From: Nitrosospira sp. Nsp11
GTDB lineage: Bacteria > Pseudomonadota > Gammaproteobacteria > Burkholderiales > Nitrosomonadaceae
DNA length: 64,000 nucleotides
Reading direction: 5' to 3'
Assembly (NCBI RefSeq): GCF_900142705.1
Contig: NZ_FRBV01000001.1
Span: 248,001 to 312,000, forward strand
Positions within the stretch are counted from its first letter, which is position 1. Each line of letters opens with the position of its first letter. Shown here piece by piece: positions 26,063 through 35,579 of this stretch. Under the pieces are notes generated by a model, which was not told where the DNA came from, did not search any database, and saw nothing but the letters and a program-made list of their open reading frames with translations. The position numbers and the translations under genes were made by a program.

Positions 26063-26371
26063 CACCCTGTCAGACTTAAAGGAAATTGGCAGGTGTTGCC
26101 ATGCAGTTCGCACGTGCACGGCTGTGCTCACATAAGGGGCAAGGTTGGGCCACAACCTATAAATGCCTGAGTTGAGAAGAATGTACGTTATCGCACAGTG
26201 GTCGTCTATAAAAACCTCGATCATGACAGCATCGCCCCTGTCCAGCCCCAGCGCATGATCGGATATCAGCATGAGCAATGGCAATAATCGGCTTCAGGTG
26301 GATTCAGGCGACTTCAGGCATGGCGTGACAAACATCGACCGATGGATCTTATATGCATGGTGTGAAAGACG
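26063..26371. other. Intergenic, no gene seen
   Basis: About 310 bp separate the dehydrogenase gene from the glycoside-hydrolase-like remnant. It presumably holds the promoter for the glycosyltransferase-fusion transcript. No coding frame is credible. Confidence 0.45.
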
Positions 26372-26694
26372 ATGATAAATAACCGCATATTTCAATCCTA
26401 TTGGCAGGCAGGCTATGAGGGTGCGGATCACGTCAACGGCACAGGTCTGTCTTTGTCATTAATAACTCGACGCAGCATCCGAAACTCGCATATGACAACT
26501 ATTTACTGCTTGCGGATTTTGAGATCGGGATTGTGCGCGAGAGCGTCGATTGGCGAGCTGTAGAGAAAGATGGGCACGTCGATTTTTCATCAATCGAATC
26601 GCGCGCACATACCGCGAAGGCGCTTCGATTACATGCGTCTTCCCGCATCATTTTCCAACTCAAACCCCACCTGACGACCAAGGAGCCGCAATGA
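26372..26694 (+). pseudogene. Remnant of a glycoside-hydrolase-like gene
   Basis: Two adjacent frames each read as protein. From ATG 26372: MINNRIFQSYWQAGYEGADH. From about 26494, one frame over: YLLLADFEIGIVRESVDWRA to VDFSSIESRAHTAKAL. The pieces look like the N-terminal strands of a GH1-like TIM-barrel protein found beside glycosyltransferase/UGM genes in other proteobacteria (from memory). A frameshift separates them, and most of the barrel is missing. The second frame ends in a TGA that overlaps the ATG of the fusion gene, so translational coupling may persist. Confidence 0.55.
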
Positions 26695-29333
26695 CGACCA
26701 TTATTGTTTTTTCCCACCTCCGCTGGGATTTTGTATACCAACGGCCACAGCATCTCCTGTCCAGACTGGCGGAAAATTACAAAATTGTCTTCATTGAAGA
26801 GCCGATTTTTCATGAGCATGACAGTTTCCTCGAAACATCCATGCCCAGCCCGAACGTAACCGTACTCAAACCTCACACGCCGGTTGCGGCGCCCGGCTTT
26901 CATGACGAGCAATTGCCGCACCTGATCAAGCTGATGCGCCAGTCGGTCGGTATCGATGAAGAACATATGGCATGGTTCTACACTCCTATGGCGTTGCCGT
27001 TATTGCAGGAGTTAAACCCCTCCCTGGTGATTTACGACTGCATGGATGAGCTCGCCGCTTTCAAGAATCCTCCCAAGCAGATGCTTCAGCGCGAGAATGC
27101 ATTGCTGAAAGTGGCCGACATTGTTTTCACCGGAGGTCCCAGCCTTCATCGTGCAAAGCGGGAGCGTCACAAAAACGTCCACTGCTTCCCGAGCAGTGTC
27201 GATACGGCGCACTTTGAACAGGCACGCGACCGTAGCAATGCACACCCCGCACACGAGGATATACCCGGGCCAAGGCTGGGCTATTATGGGGTAATAGACG
27301 AGCGTCTCGATACAGAACTCATCGGGCGAGTTGCTGATGCACATCCACAGTGGCACATCATTCTTGTCGGACCGATCGTAAAAATAGATCCATCCACGCT
27401 ACCACGTCGTCATAATATCCATTATTTGGGGCAGCAATCGTACAAAGTGCTGCCACATTTTCTGGCTGGCTGGAATGTCTGTCTACTACCGTTTGCACTG
27501 AACGAATCGACCCGTTTTATAAGCCCCACGAAAACGCTCGAGTACATGACAGCCGAACTGCCTATAGTGAGCACGGCGGTCACTGACGTTGTGGCGCTTT
27601 ATGGAGAGGTTGTAACAATCGCGGAAACGCCGCTGGCCTTTATCAAAGCCTGTGAGAATGCGTTACTGACCACGCCCGAAGAGCATAAAAGAACAGTTGT
27701 CAGGATGAGGGAAATGGTTTCGGCAACGTCCTGGAATAGGACAGCGGAAAAAATGCACGAGCTGATGCAACTCGCGAGTGCACAGAAAGAAGAGTCGATG
27801 GGCATCGCACGGTCACAGGTAGAGCTGAATATGCCTATTCGCCACATTGTTCAGCCAGCGTTGGCGGAAAACAAAAAATGCGTCATTATCGGTGCGGGCC
27901 CCACCGGACTGAGCGCTGCCTATCACCTTGACGAAGAGACCCTGTTGCTGGACAAGAACCCGATAGTCGGAGGATGGTGCCGGTCGATCGAGGACAAAGG
28001 CTTTACCTTTGATCACGCTGGACACATCATGTTTTCGAACGATGCCTATGTCCACCAGCTCTACAAGATTTTACTTGGCAACAACGTCCACTGGCAGAAT
28101 CGTGAAGCCTGGGTCTACAGCAAAGGTGTCCATACCCGTTATCCCTTCCAGGGCGCCCTGCACGGCCTGCCGCCCGCTGTAATCAAAGACTGTATTGTTG
28201 GGGCAATCGAATCACGCTATGGTGCCTTGAAGAATTCTGGATCCAAACCGGTAACGAGCGCTTGCCAAGCGGTAGATGGCGCAGCCGCAGTGCTATCCGA
28301 CTGTTGCGCTGACGGAACTACGCTTGAAGCTGGCACAACGTCGTCATCTGATGAAGCGGCCGTGACAAGAAACAGATCGGAAAATTTCGAGGATTTCATT
28401 TACCGGATGTGGGGCTCGGGTATAGCGAAACATTTTGCCATCCCCTACAACAAAAAGCTTTGGACGGTGCCTTTGGCGGAAATGGAAACGTCATGGCTTG
28501 GAGGCCGCGTTCCCTTGCCGGATCTGGAAGAAATAATTGAAGGGGCCCTGCGTCCTGTCGCCAAGCCGATGGGGCCCAATGCACGCTTCGGCTACCCGTT
28601 GCGCGGAGGTTTTCAAGCAATGATGTCCGGATTTATTCCCCATATTAAAGGCGCCATTGAACTCAATGCCGATGTCGTTCACATATCACCGGATCAGCAT
28701 TTGATTACGCTCGGCGATGGGCGGCGTTATCGATATGAGAATCTGATCAGTACCATGCCGTTGCCTGAGCTCATCCACCGTATAGGCGACGACGCGCCTC
28801 CACGGGTCAGAGACGCTGCGGCTGCGTTGCGCCATGTATCGGTACGCTGCGTCAATCTCGGCATTGGTCGCGAAAACATTACCGACAAACACTGGATTTA
28901 CTATCCTGAAGATACGATTTTCCACCGTATTTTTCTTCAGGGTAATGCAAGCCCCGGTTGCAATCCACCGGGCGGATTCGGCCTTACATGCGAAATATCC
29001 TACTCGCCAGCCAAACCGCTTCCAGTAGAGGGGCAGGCGCTGATCGACCGGTGCGTAGAGGATTGCATCAACGTCGGAATATTGACTCGCGGCGATAAAC
29101 TGGTGACTGCAAACACGATTGATATGCCATATGCTTACGTCGTATATGATCACGTCAGAAAACAAAACGTTGAAACGATCAAGGGATGGCTTTCGGAACA
29201 CGATATTATCCTCGCTGGCCGCTACAGCGAGTGGGAATATTACAACTCCGATCACGCTTTTCTGGCGGGAAAAAAAGCGGCGGAGTCAGTCAAGCAACTG
29301 AGACCCATAGAGAAAATTTGCGTGGCGGAATAG
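26691..29333 (+). CDS. Glycosyltransferase / UDP-galactopyranose mutase-like fusion protein
   Basis: This 880-aa two-domain protein starts at ATG 26691 (AAGGAG upstream); an earlier in-frame codon would add 47 non-conserved residues. Residues 1 to about 385 form a GT-B glycosyltransferase (IIVFSHLRWDFVYQRPQHLL, YDCMDELAAF, FISPTKTLEYMTAELPIV). From about residue 397 a Rossmann FAD motif (CVIIGAGPTGLSAAYHL) opens a UGM/protoporphyrinogen-oxidase-like flavoprotein (GGWCRSIEDKGFTFDHAGH, FEDFIYRMWGSGIAKHF, YPLRGGF). A Ser/Ala/Thr-rich insert of about 50 residues (near 514-563) interrupts the flavoprotein. It probably makes and transfers an unusual sugar for an exopolysaccharide or glycolipid; this is inference. 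Confidence 0.85.
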   Translation: MTTIIVFSHLRWDFVYQRPQHLLSRLAENYKIVFIEEPIFHEHDSFLETSMPSPNVTVLKPHTPVAAPGFHDEQLPHLIKLMRQSVGIDEEHMAWFYTPMALPLLQELNPSLVIYDCMDELAAFKNPPKQMLQRENALLKVADIVFTGGPSLHRAKRERHKNVHCFPSSVDTAHFEQARDRSNAHPAHEDIPGPRLGYYGVIDERLDTELIGRVADAHPQWHIILVGPIVKIDPSTLPRRHNIHYLGQQSYKVLPHFLAGWNVCLLPFALNESTRFISPTKTLEYMTAELPIVSTAVTDVVALYGEVVTIAETPLAFIKACENALLTTPEEHKRTVVRMREMVSATSWNRTAEKMHELMQLASAQKEESMGIARSQVELNMPIRHIVQPALAENKKCVIIGAGPTGLSAAYHLDEETLLLDKNPIVGGWCRSIEDKGFTFDHAGHIMFSNDAYVHQLYKILLGNNVHWQNREAWVYSKGVHTRYPFQGALHGLPPAVIKDCIVGAIESRYGALKNSGSKPVTSACQAVDGAAAVLSDCCADGTTLEAGTTSSSDEAAVTRNRSENFEDFIYRMWGSGIAKHFAIPYNKKLWTVPLAEMETSWLGGRVPLPDLEEIIEGALRPVAKPMGPNARFGYPLRGGFQAMMSGFIPHIKGAIELNADVVHISPDQHLITLGDGRRYRYENLISTMPLPELIHRIGDDAPPRVRDAAAALRHVSVRCVNLGIGRENITDKHWIYYPEDTIFHRIFLQGNASPGCNPPGGFGLTCEISYSPAKPLPVEGQALIDRCVEDCINVGILTRGDKLVTANTIDMPYAYVVYDHVRKQNVETIKGWLSEHDIILAGRYSEWEYYNSDHAFLAGKKAAESVKQLRPIEKICVAE

Positions 29334-29352
29334 CCGTGACTTATTTTTAAAC

Positions 29353-30156
29353 ATGATAATAGACGCCCACATCCATTGTTCTGGCGAAGAACAGGTAGAC
29401 GATGTTCTACAGGCCCTGGATGCGGCGGCAGTCGACAAGGCAATTTTACTTGCGCCATTTTTAAGCGGAAATTATTCGCTGCATGACAGGACCACGCTAC
29501 GGTCCGCCAACCAGTATCTCGCCCGGCTCATCGCCCACCACAGGGACAGATTGATCGGATTCGCAGTGGTCAATCCTTCGCTCGACAATGCATCTGAAGA
29601 TTTGCGCCATGCGCATGACCTTGGCCTTACCGGTCTAAAAATGGTTCCTGCGGGCTGGTACCCCTATGATGATTGCGCACATCGCATTTATGAAGCGGCA
29701 TCCCGCCTGAAAATACCGATCCTGTTTCATAGCGGAATTTTCATTGATGGAAAATCCGGCCGTTTCTGCCGCCCCGCGTTTTATGAAGCTGTACGGGATC
29801 ATCCGGATTTACGCGTTACCCTGGCTCACCTCGGATGGCCATGGTCCGATGAGGCAAATGCTGTCGGTTTGATTGATCTTATTAATGGCGTGCCACCTGA
29901 TAACAGCCAGTTTCGCTTCGACGTTTCATTTGGTGCGCCTCCGGTTTACCGTCTGGAAGTGCTGAGAAAGGCAATCGCGGTCCTGACACCCGAATTGTTG
30001 CAATTCGGCAGCGATGTATTTTTGCCATGTAGCGGCGAGTTGATTAAAAGCCGCATCAGTGACGTTTCAGACTTGCTGGAGCGCCTCGATATAGACAAAC
30101 GCAGCCGCCAACGAATTATGGGGGGGACAGCGGCCGCCTGGCTGGGGATAAATTGA
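29353..30156 (+). CDS. Amidohydrolase-family metal-dependent hydrolase
   Basis: This 267-aa TIM-barrel protein of the amidohydrolase-2 (ACMSD-like) family starts MIIDAHIHCSGEEQVDD with the HxH metal pair. It carries LTGLKMVPAGWYPYDD, an HSGIF strand, TLAHLGWPW and a late Asp in LQFGSDVFLP. It begins 19 bp after the fusion gene and ends 1 bp before the GT4 gene, so the three form one operon. Its substrate is likely linked to the sugar pathway, but nothing in the sequence says which. Confidence 0.82.
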   Translation: MIIDAHIHCSGEEQVDDVLQALDAAAVDKAILLAPFLSGNYSLHDRTTLRSANQYLARLIAHHRDRLIGFAVVNPSLDNASEDLRHAHDLGLTGLKMVPAGWYPYDDCAHRIYEAASRLKIPILFHSGIFIDGKSGRFCRPAFYEAVRDHPDLRVTLAHLGWPWSDEANAVGLIDLINGVPPDNSQFRFDVSFGAPPVYRLEVLRKAIAVLTPELLQFGSDVFLPCSGELIKSRISDVSDLLERLDIDKRSRQRIMGGTAAAWLGIN

Positions 30157-30157
30157 C

Positions 30158-31300
30158 ATGAAAATAATATCCACTACGGAACGGCCGATTAACCTGCTCC
30201 AGATTATTGGAGGCTCCATCGTCGGCGGAATGGAAAATTACGTCCTGCGGCTGCTACAGCGTTTGCCCGGCGATGCATTTCATGTCACTTGCTTGTGTAT
30301 AGCCGAGAGCCGCTTTACCGCTCAACTGCGCGATATTGGTTGCAGTGTCCATACGACGCCCATGACTGATGAGCCTGAGTGGCAATCCCTCCAGCTTGGG
30401 GTTAGCCTGATACGCGCCGAGGCCATAGACGTCATACATGCGCACCTTCCCAATGCGCATTTGCTCGCAGGTATCCTGGGCAGGATAACCGAGAGGCCAG
30501 CATTGGCAACAATTCATGGCCGCTATCTGCATATACGTGATTTTGAAGTGCATAAGCTGATGCAAACCCATATCTGCGTAGTTGCGAAATCGGCCTATTT
30601 TCATGCATTGAACCTCGGCGTTCCGGCGAGTAAATTGCGGTTTATTGCAAATGGAGTTGATACGGAAATTTTCCATCCTATGGCCAAGACGGATTATCTC
30701 CATTCCATTATTAATGTTTCCCCTGCAACCCCACTCATTGGATTTATAGGGCGCTTGTCACATGAAAAAGGTCCGGAAGTATTTGTACAAGTTGCCAGCA
30801 TGGTCCATAAGAAATGTGAAAAATATCATTTTGTGCTCGTGGGCGATGGGCCCATGCGGCAGAAACTGAAGGATGACATCGATAATATGGGTCTGAATGG
30901 TTATGTTCACATGGCCGGCCTTCAAAGTGATATGCCTCAGGTTTATTCCTCTCTCGATCTTGTGGTTTCGACTTCTTATTCCGAAGCGATGCCTCTTGCC
31001 ATAATAGAAGCAATGGCATCGGGGCTGCCGGTAATCGCAACAAATGTCGGTGGCGTAATCGACATTGTCGAGGTAGGGCGCACCGGATTGCTGAACGGCG
31101 TTGGCGACCTGAACGGCATGGCAAATAATATCGTAACCATGATGTCGGATGAATCCGCGCGGATAGAAATGGGAAAGGCAGCCCGAAAACGGACTGAAGC
31201 GAATTTTGAACTCACCAACAGCGTCGGCCAAACCTCCGAGCTATTAAGTTCTCTTACCCAAATCGGATATCAGGGCGAGCGCAGCATCGGGCAGTACTGA
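30158..31300 (+). CDS. Family-4 glycosyltransferase
   Basis: This 380-aa GT-B enzyme has an N-terminal acceptor domain (LLQIIGGSIVGGMENYVLRL, the GG-x-GGME loop), a central IANGVDTEIFHP, and the C-terminal donor domain with IGFIGRLSHEKGPEVFVQVA, VLVGDGPM and SEAMPLAIIEAMASGLPVIA (the E-x7-E motif). It would transfer a sugar from a nucleotide donor during surface polysaccharide assembly. It is the last gene of the rightward operon and convergent with the YihY gene, 4 bp apart. Confidence 0.92.
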   Translation: MKIISTTERPINLLQIIGGSIVGGMENYVLRLLQRLPGDAFHVTCLCIAESRFTAQLRDIGCSVHTTPMTDEPEWQSLQLGVSLIRAEAIDVIHAHLPNAHLLAGILGRITERPALATIHGRYLHIRDFEVHKLMQTHICVVAKSAYFHALNLGVPASKLRFIANGVDTEIFHPMAKTDYLHSIINVSPATPLIGFIGRLSHEKGPEVFVQVASMVHKKCEKYHFVLVGDGPMRQKLKDDIDNMGLNGYVHMAGLQSDMPQVYSSLDLVVSTSYSEAMPLAIIEAMASGLPVIATNVGGVIDIVEVGRTGLLNGVGDLNGMANNIVTMMSDESARIEMGKAARKRTEANFELTNSVGQTSELLSSLTQIGYQGERSIGQY

Positions 31301-31304
31301 ACAT

Positions 31305-32237
31305 TTACCGATATAGCCGGTTATCCTGGTTTTCCATGGAATTGCTTCTGTGCGGCGCAACTTCAGCGCCAGCATTAGAGAGTAGCCGGTTTTTTCGTGA
31401 TCCGTGAGTATGAGAATATATCCAGGTGAACTCAACCCCGAGTAGAAAAATCTGAGCCGAGTAATAAACCCACACCAGCACAACCACGAGCGACCCCGCA
31501 GCGCCAAATCCTGAGCTAATGGCGCTTTTCCCGATATAGAGACCGATCAATAGCTTGCCCACGGTAAACAGCAGCGCCGTCACGGTTGCCCCTGCCCAAA
31601 CATCCCGCCAGTGTATTTTGACCTTTGGCATAAATTTGTAAAGCATCGCGAACGCTACGATCGTAACAGCCAGGCTGAAAATAAAATTTACCACGGTCGC
31701 CAGCATTTCGAGATCGGAAAATAAAGGTCCCCACCACTTTCCCAATGCCGCCACCGCGGCGCTGAACACAAGCGAAACCATCAGTAAAAAACCGATTCCA
31801 AGTACAACGCCAAAAGACAACAAACGCGACCTGATCAACGCCCATATACCTCCTTTCTTATCTTTTCCGGGTGCGCGCCAGATACGATCGAATGCGTCCT
31901 GTAATTCGCCGAACACGGTTGTCGCGCCGATTACGAGCAGTACTATTCCAATAATCGTCCCAGCCGCGCCCTCTTCCGGCTTGCTGACACTTTTAAGCAG
32001 GCTCTGCACGGCCTCGGCTCCCTGCTCGCCCATCAAACCCCGTAGTTGACCAAAAATTTCGCCGCGCACCGCATCTTCGCCGAAGACAAGCCCCGCGGTT
32101 GAAATCACGATCAGCAGCAGCGGCGCTATCGAAAACATGGTGTAGTAAGCCAATGCAGCGCCCATGCTCGGCGCATAATCATCGAGCCATGATGAAAAAG
32201 AAGCGCTGACCAAATTCCATGCTTGCTTGATATTCAC
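31305..32237 (-). CDS. YihY/virulence factor BrkB family membrane protein
   Basis: This 310-aa inner-membrane protein has six membrane segments. The family core is visible: MGAALAYYTMFSIAPLLLIVI, a WRAPGKDKKGGIWALIRSRL turn, and LLIGLYIGKSAISSGFGAAGS, with SLVVVLVWVYYSAQIFLLGVE at the end. These proteins were once mislabelled RNase BN. Their function is unknown, possibly transport or envelope related. The C-terminal tail is charged and ends inside the convergent gap with the GT4 gene. Confidence 0.9.
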   Translation of the reverse strand: MNIKQAWNLVSASFSSWLDDYAPSMGAALAYYTMFSIAPLLLIVISTAGLVFGEDAVRGEIFGQLRGLMGEQGAEAVQSLLKSVSKPEEGAAGTIIGIVLLVIGATTVFGELQDAFDRIWRAPGKDKKGGIWALIRSRLLSFGVVLGIGFLLMVSLVFSAAVAALGKWWGPLFSDLEMLATVVNFIFSLAVTIVAFAMLYKFMPKVKIHWRDVWAGATVTALLFTVGKLLIGLYIGKSAISSGFGAAGSLVVVLVWVYYSAQIFLLGVEFTWIYSHTHGSRKNRLLSNAGAEVAPHRSNSMENQDNRLYR

Positions 32238-32507
32238 GACGTCATCCTCTTCCTCTTGGCCGCCCTCCGATGCACGGGGAGAAACGCGATGATTCTACGT
32301 ACGCCCATCGGGGAAAAGAACCTGTAAAGGGTCACCTCCTCGCACAAAAGTATACGGCTTACCCAATCACCATAGCGGAAACGGCGCAATCGATATGTAC
32401 GGCATTGCACAGACCGCTTCGGGTCGCGGAACGGATTTCTGATGGCTCTGGATCAATGCGTGGGGTTCCGCCAACCGAAGAGCAACAGCTTTCGCCTTCA
32501 GGTCTGA

Positions 32508-34094
32508 TTACGCCGATTTATAAATCTGGTAGGCGGGATCCGGCGAGCCGGGCAACAGCTGGAAGTTATCCAGGATGTACTGGTGGATTAGCGGATGTGT
32601 ATTACGGAAACGCAACTCCTCTCGCCCATCGAGCGGCAGATCGTATATCAAAATAAAGCCGGGGTCAGCGGCGCGGATGCGTTCGATCTCCAGCTGTTGA
32701 TAAACTTCATTTCGCGGAAACAGCGCATAGATCTCCCACGTGGGAGATTTTCTTTCCAGCAGTGGATAGGCTCCGGGCCAAAAAGGGGTGGCAACAAAGC
32801 TTCGATCATGTGGCGCATATTCATCAGCCAGCTTTCGAAGCAGGCGGACATCGCCCGCTATATCTGGAGTAACGTTCAGCTCGCTGCCGGAAACTTCGAT
32901 ATTCACGCAGTGCTTGCTGGTGTCACATTGCCAGCCTGGATGAAAGACAAGCATCACCCATAGACTTGCCCCGCACAGCAAGAATACCCCAGGCCACTTG
33001 ATCCTGGCGGGTTGCGCGGCCAGCAGCGCCAGACAGCCCACCAATAATGGAAAAATGCCCTGTGCGAGATGACCGACATCAGCGCGGGAATAAGCATAAT
33101 GCGCGTAAGGCAGCGCCAGAAATGCGGTTGCAACCAGCACTGGCGCAACCGCATTTTGACTGAATTTTTGCCAGGTCACCCATGCGATTGTAATGACACC
33201 AAATGTGATTGCCCCGATAAAAAAAAGGCCGACCAGTACTCCACGAATCGCTTCGCCGACAGATGCTGAGCCGAATTGCGCTGTCCACGGCCAGGGAATA
33301 GGCAAAGGAAGATTAGTGGCCTTGACTTCGAACAGGAAGAGGATGCTTTTCCAAAAGGCGATCGCAAAACCCGGCACTAGCCACACCATGAGAAGCACGG
33401 GGGCAAAGCCAACGATTACGCCCGCAGCCCAGAGCAAAAACCCCTGGATAAATCCTGGCTGATCCACTTGCCTGATTGTTAGCCAGGTCATGACGCCAAG
33501 ACTACCCATGACACCATATACGCCATGATTGCGGCCAAAAACAGCTACCAGGCCTACACATGCGCCAGCAAAAAAATAACGCATGCTGGTTGGATTGCGA
33601 ATCAGGAAGGTCAACCCACCGATCAGCAGAATGGACAGTGAAATATCGAACAGCTTATGGCGCGGAAACATCCATAGCGCAAGCGTACCGGCCGCAAGCA
33701 ACAGGTAGACCAAGCTCTGGCTTTTAGTACTTCGAGCAATCAGAAGCAAGCCGGCGAATAGTCCAATCACTTGAAAAACCGCCACCGCGCCACGCAAAGC
33801 CATAATGCCGTTGTCGCCCCACAAGCTCATGAGCGAGGCAGACCAGTAATAACGGCCCGGATCGTAGGACATGAAATCCCGGATTGGTACTTCGCCCAGC
33901 ATCACGCGCTGCGCGCCGTACCAGAGATAACCCTCGTCCCACAGGCTGAAGCCCTTATGCCCTTGCCATAAAAAGAGAGCAAGTACAACAGCGCTGGAAA
34001 GAACCAGTATTGACGATGCTTGAAGTGTTTTGAGCGTGTTTCCTTGATGCTTGCTGAACATTGATGTCGACGGGCCTAAGGCCGGGGGAAACAA
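32508..34094 (-). CDS. GT-C / PMT-like multi-spanning membrane glycosyltransferase
   Basis: This 528-aa protein has about eleven hydrophobic segments. A first periplasmic loop (SLWDEGYLWYGAQRVM, followed by PIRDFMSYDPGRYYW) carries the acidic Asp-Glu motif typical of lipid-linked-sugar GT-C enzymes of the ArnT/PMT/GT39 type. The C-terminal ~150 residues form a soluble periplasmic domain (SGSELNVTPDIAGDVRLLRK onward). The first 11 codons may not be translated; Met12 is an alternative start. It fits the neighbouring polysaccharide genes but stands alone on the minus strand. Confidence 0.75.
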   Translation of the reverse strand: MFPPALGPSTSMFSKHQGNTLKTLQASSILVLSSAVVLALFLWQGHKGFSLWDEGYLWYGAQRVMLGEVPIRDFMSYDPGRYYWSASLMSLWGDNGIMALRGAVAVFQVIGLFAGLLLIARSTKSQSLVYLLLAAGTLALWMFPRHKLFDISLSILLIGGLTFLIRNPTSMRYFFAGACVGLVAVFGRNHGVYGVMGSLGVMTWLTIRQVDQPGFIQGFLLWAAGVIVGFAPVLLMVWLVPGFAIAFWKSILFLFEVKATNLPLPIPWPWTAQFGSASVGEAIRGVLVGLFFIGAITFGVITIAWVTWQKFSQNAVAPVLVATAFLALPYAHYAYSRADVGHLAQGIFPLLVGCLALLAAQPARIKWPGVFLLCGASLWVMLVFHPGWQCDTSKHCVNIEVSGSELNVTPDIAGDVRLLRKLADEYAPHDRSFVATPFWPGAYPLLERKSPTWEIYALFPRNEVYQQLEIERIRAADPGFILIYDLPLDGREELRFRNTHPLIHQYILDNFQLLPGSPDPAYQIYKSA

Positions 34095-34456
34095 GGCAAT
34101 TATTATTGCATGATTTTATCCTTGTCCAACTCCATCCTTATCGCCCCTCGTCCGTCCACAGGAGCTTTTTGCAAGACGTTATGCAGCAAATCTTTGATTA
34201 CGGGCAATCTCCATTGCATACTGCCGTTGTCATATTCTTCGGAAAGGTTCCGAGAGGTTTCAAGAAGGCGTTAAAAAAAATTAAGTGGTGTTTAGCTCAC
34301 AAAGCCAACGCGACGCACGGGTTACCCCCCGTTATGCGAATTAGATGATAATCGGCCTTCCGGGTTTTATTTTCAAAAAAAGAAAACCAGATGACACAGA
34401 TAGCATTTGCATGAAGCTATATGCCAGCGGCAATTTTCATAGATCACATTTGTACT
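34095..34456. other. Intergenic, no gene seen
   Basis: This AT-rich gap of about 360 bp lies between two leftward genes. No frame with a credible start, no RNA gene and no clear repeat are visible. Confidence 0.45.
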
Positions 34457-34717
34457 TCAGCCCAACCCTTGTCCAAGCCTGACGCTGGCAGGTACTTCCG
34501 CAAGCCTGATCTCACGATCTTTTTTTAAGCCGGGGCCAGCTTTGTCGCGATATTCATTATCCATTTTTTTTGGACTCTTACCATCCAGCTTGCCCGGTAC
34601 CTGCTCGTGAATCTCACGATCTTTGTCCGAAACCGGCGCTTTTTCTCCCGCCGCAACACCAAAGCTGGAAACAGCTATGAAACAGGTAATAATGGAGGCG
34701 GAAATAGTTTTTATCAT
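34457..34717 (-). CDS. Small charged secreted protein
   Basis: This 86-aa protein has a clear signal peptide (TISASIITCFIAVSSFGVAAG). The mature part is hydrophilic, Lys/Asp/Glu/Pro-rich (KAPVSDKDREIHEQVPGKL, NEYRDKAGPGLKKDREI) and lacks Cys. AAGGAG lies upstream. Similar small, highly charged exported proteins occur at 34.8-35.2 kb and 38.2-38.6 kb. I do not recognise the family; expression under stress is a guess only. Confidence 0.65.
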   Translation of the reverse strand: MIKTISASIITCFIAVSSFGVAAGEKAPVSDKDREIHEQVPGKLDGKSPKKMDNEYRDKAGPGLKKDREIRLAEVPASVRLGQGLG

Positions 34718-34809
34718 TTTTATATCTCCTTGTATTTTGACCTTGAAGCTTCAGGTGTATAACGGCCAGGCGATTAATAATGGCCGAGGCGGTCGGGGGC
34801 AGCGCCTTC

Positions 34810-35154
34810 TTAATACTCCCTTTTATCTCGATCAACGGTTGAATCCGTGCTGGATTTGGGCTCGTTTTTCATTTCGTCCCTGCTTCCTTTGCGATCCCCT
34901 TTTTTTGTTGCCGCGTCACTTTTATGGGGCTCGCCTTTTTTGATAACACCGTATTCCTGCCCTGTAGGCGTTTCGCCGCGCTTGTATTGATCACCCGCAG
35001 ATTGCCCAGGCACGGGGCTGTCCATGGGCCCTTGCTGGGCATGAACCAAATTCGATGCAAAAAACGCCAGCACCAACCCGGCGATACTTAGTGCCACCCC
35101 GACGGAAGACAAAGAATGCGCCGCCCCCTTTTCCGATGTTGAAAGATAATTCAT
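34810..35154 (-). CDS. Small charged membrane-anchored or secreted protein
   Basis: This 114-aa protein has an N-terminal hydrophobic helix (SSVGVALSIAGLVLAFFASN, then LVHA) followed by a Lys/Asp/Ser-rich, probably disordered tail (GDQYKRGETPTGQEYGVI, KKGDRKGSRDEMKNEPKSS). The start at ATG 35154 has AGGAG 6 bp upstream; an ATG 14 codons earlier lacks one. It shares the PVPGQ and GPMDSP flavour with the EF-hand protein at 24.5 kb. Function unknown. Confidence 0.6.
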   Translation of the reverse strand: MNYLSTSEKGAAHSLSSVGVALSIAGLVLAFFASNLVHAQQGPMDSPVPGQSAGDQYKRGETPTGQEYGVIKKGEPHKSDAATKKGDRKGSRDEMKNEPKSSTDSTVDRDKREY

Positions 35155-35258
35155 CACTTGCTCCTTGATCTCGCCAGCAATATTGCTGTGTACCAACGAT
35201 ACGTCATGTTAATCCGCGCATTCAGTGCGCTACCGCACGGGAGAAGCAAGGGGCGGCC

Positions 35259-35579
35259 TTAACCTGGCGGCGGCTCCCCTCCGGTGCCCTGGCATTTTAT
35301 TTCCCACACCAGACGCGAGGATATCACCGCACCCATCCGATTGAAGGTGGGAATCGATTCCTCAGAAAGAAGCGTATATTCAGACATGCACAGATTTTTG
35401 GCATCGATATCCAGCCATTCGGCAGCCCTTTGCCTTGATTCCGGGCTGCCGTCGTATAAGCTTGTAAGGGAATAAACACTTGAACCATTTTCTATCCTGA
35501 CAGGTTCGTGATCGTCCGCTGTCGAAGCGCAACCCGCCAGAGCAGGAAGGAGGAACAGGAAGATTTTCAGTGGGTTCAA
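35259..35579 (-). CDS. Putative lipoprotein
   Basis: This 106-aa protein begins MNPLKIFLFLLPALAGCAS, a signal sequence ending in the lipobox LAGC, so Cys17 should be acylated. The mature domain is short, with two more Cys (NLCMSEY and EIKCQG) that could form a disulphide. No family is recognised. It lies just upstream of the small secreted-protein pair on the same strand. Confidence 0.6.
   Translation of the reverse strand: MNPLKIFLFLLPALAGCASTADDHEPVRIENGSSVYSLTSLYDGSPESRQRAAEWLDIDAKNLCMSEYTLLSEESIPTFNRMGAVISSRLVWEIKCQGTGGEPPPG

Noticed and set aside
28686-29255. 189-codon minus-strand frame opposite the fusion gene
   Set aside because: Shadow of the UGM-like domain; no family features.
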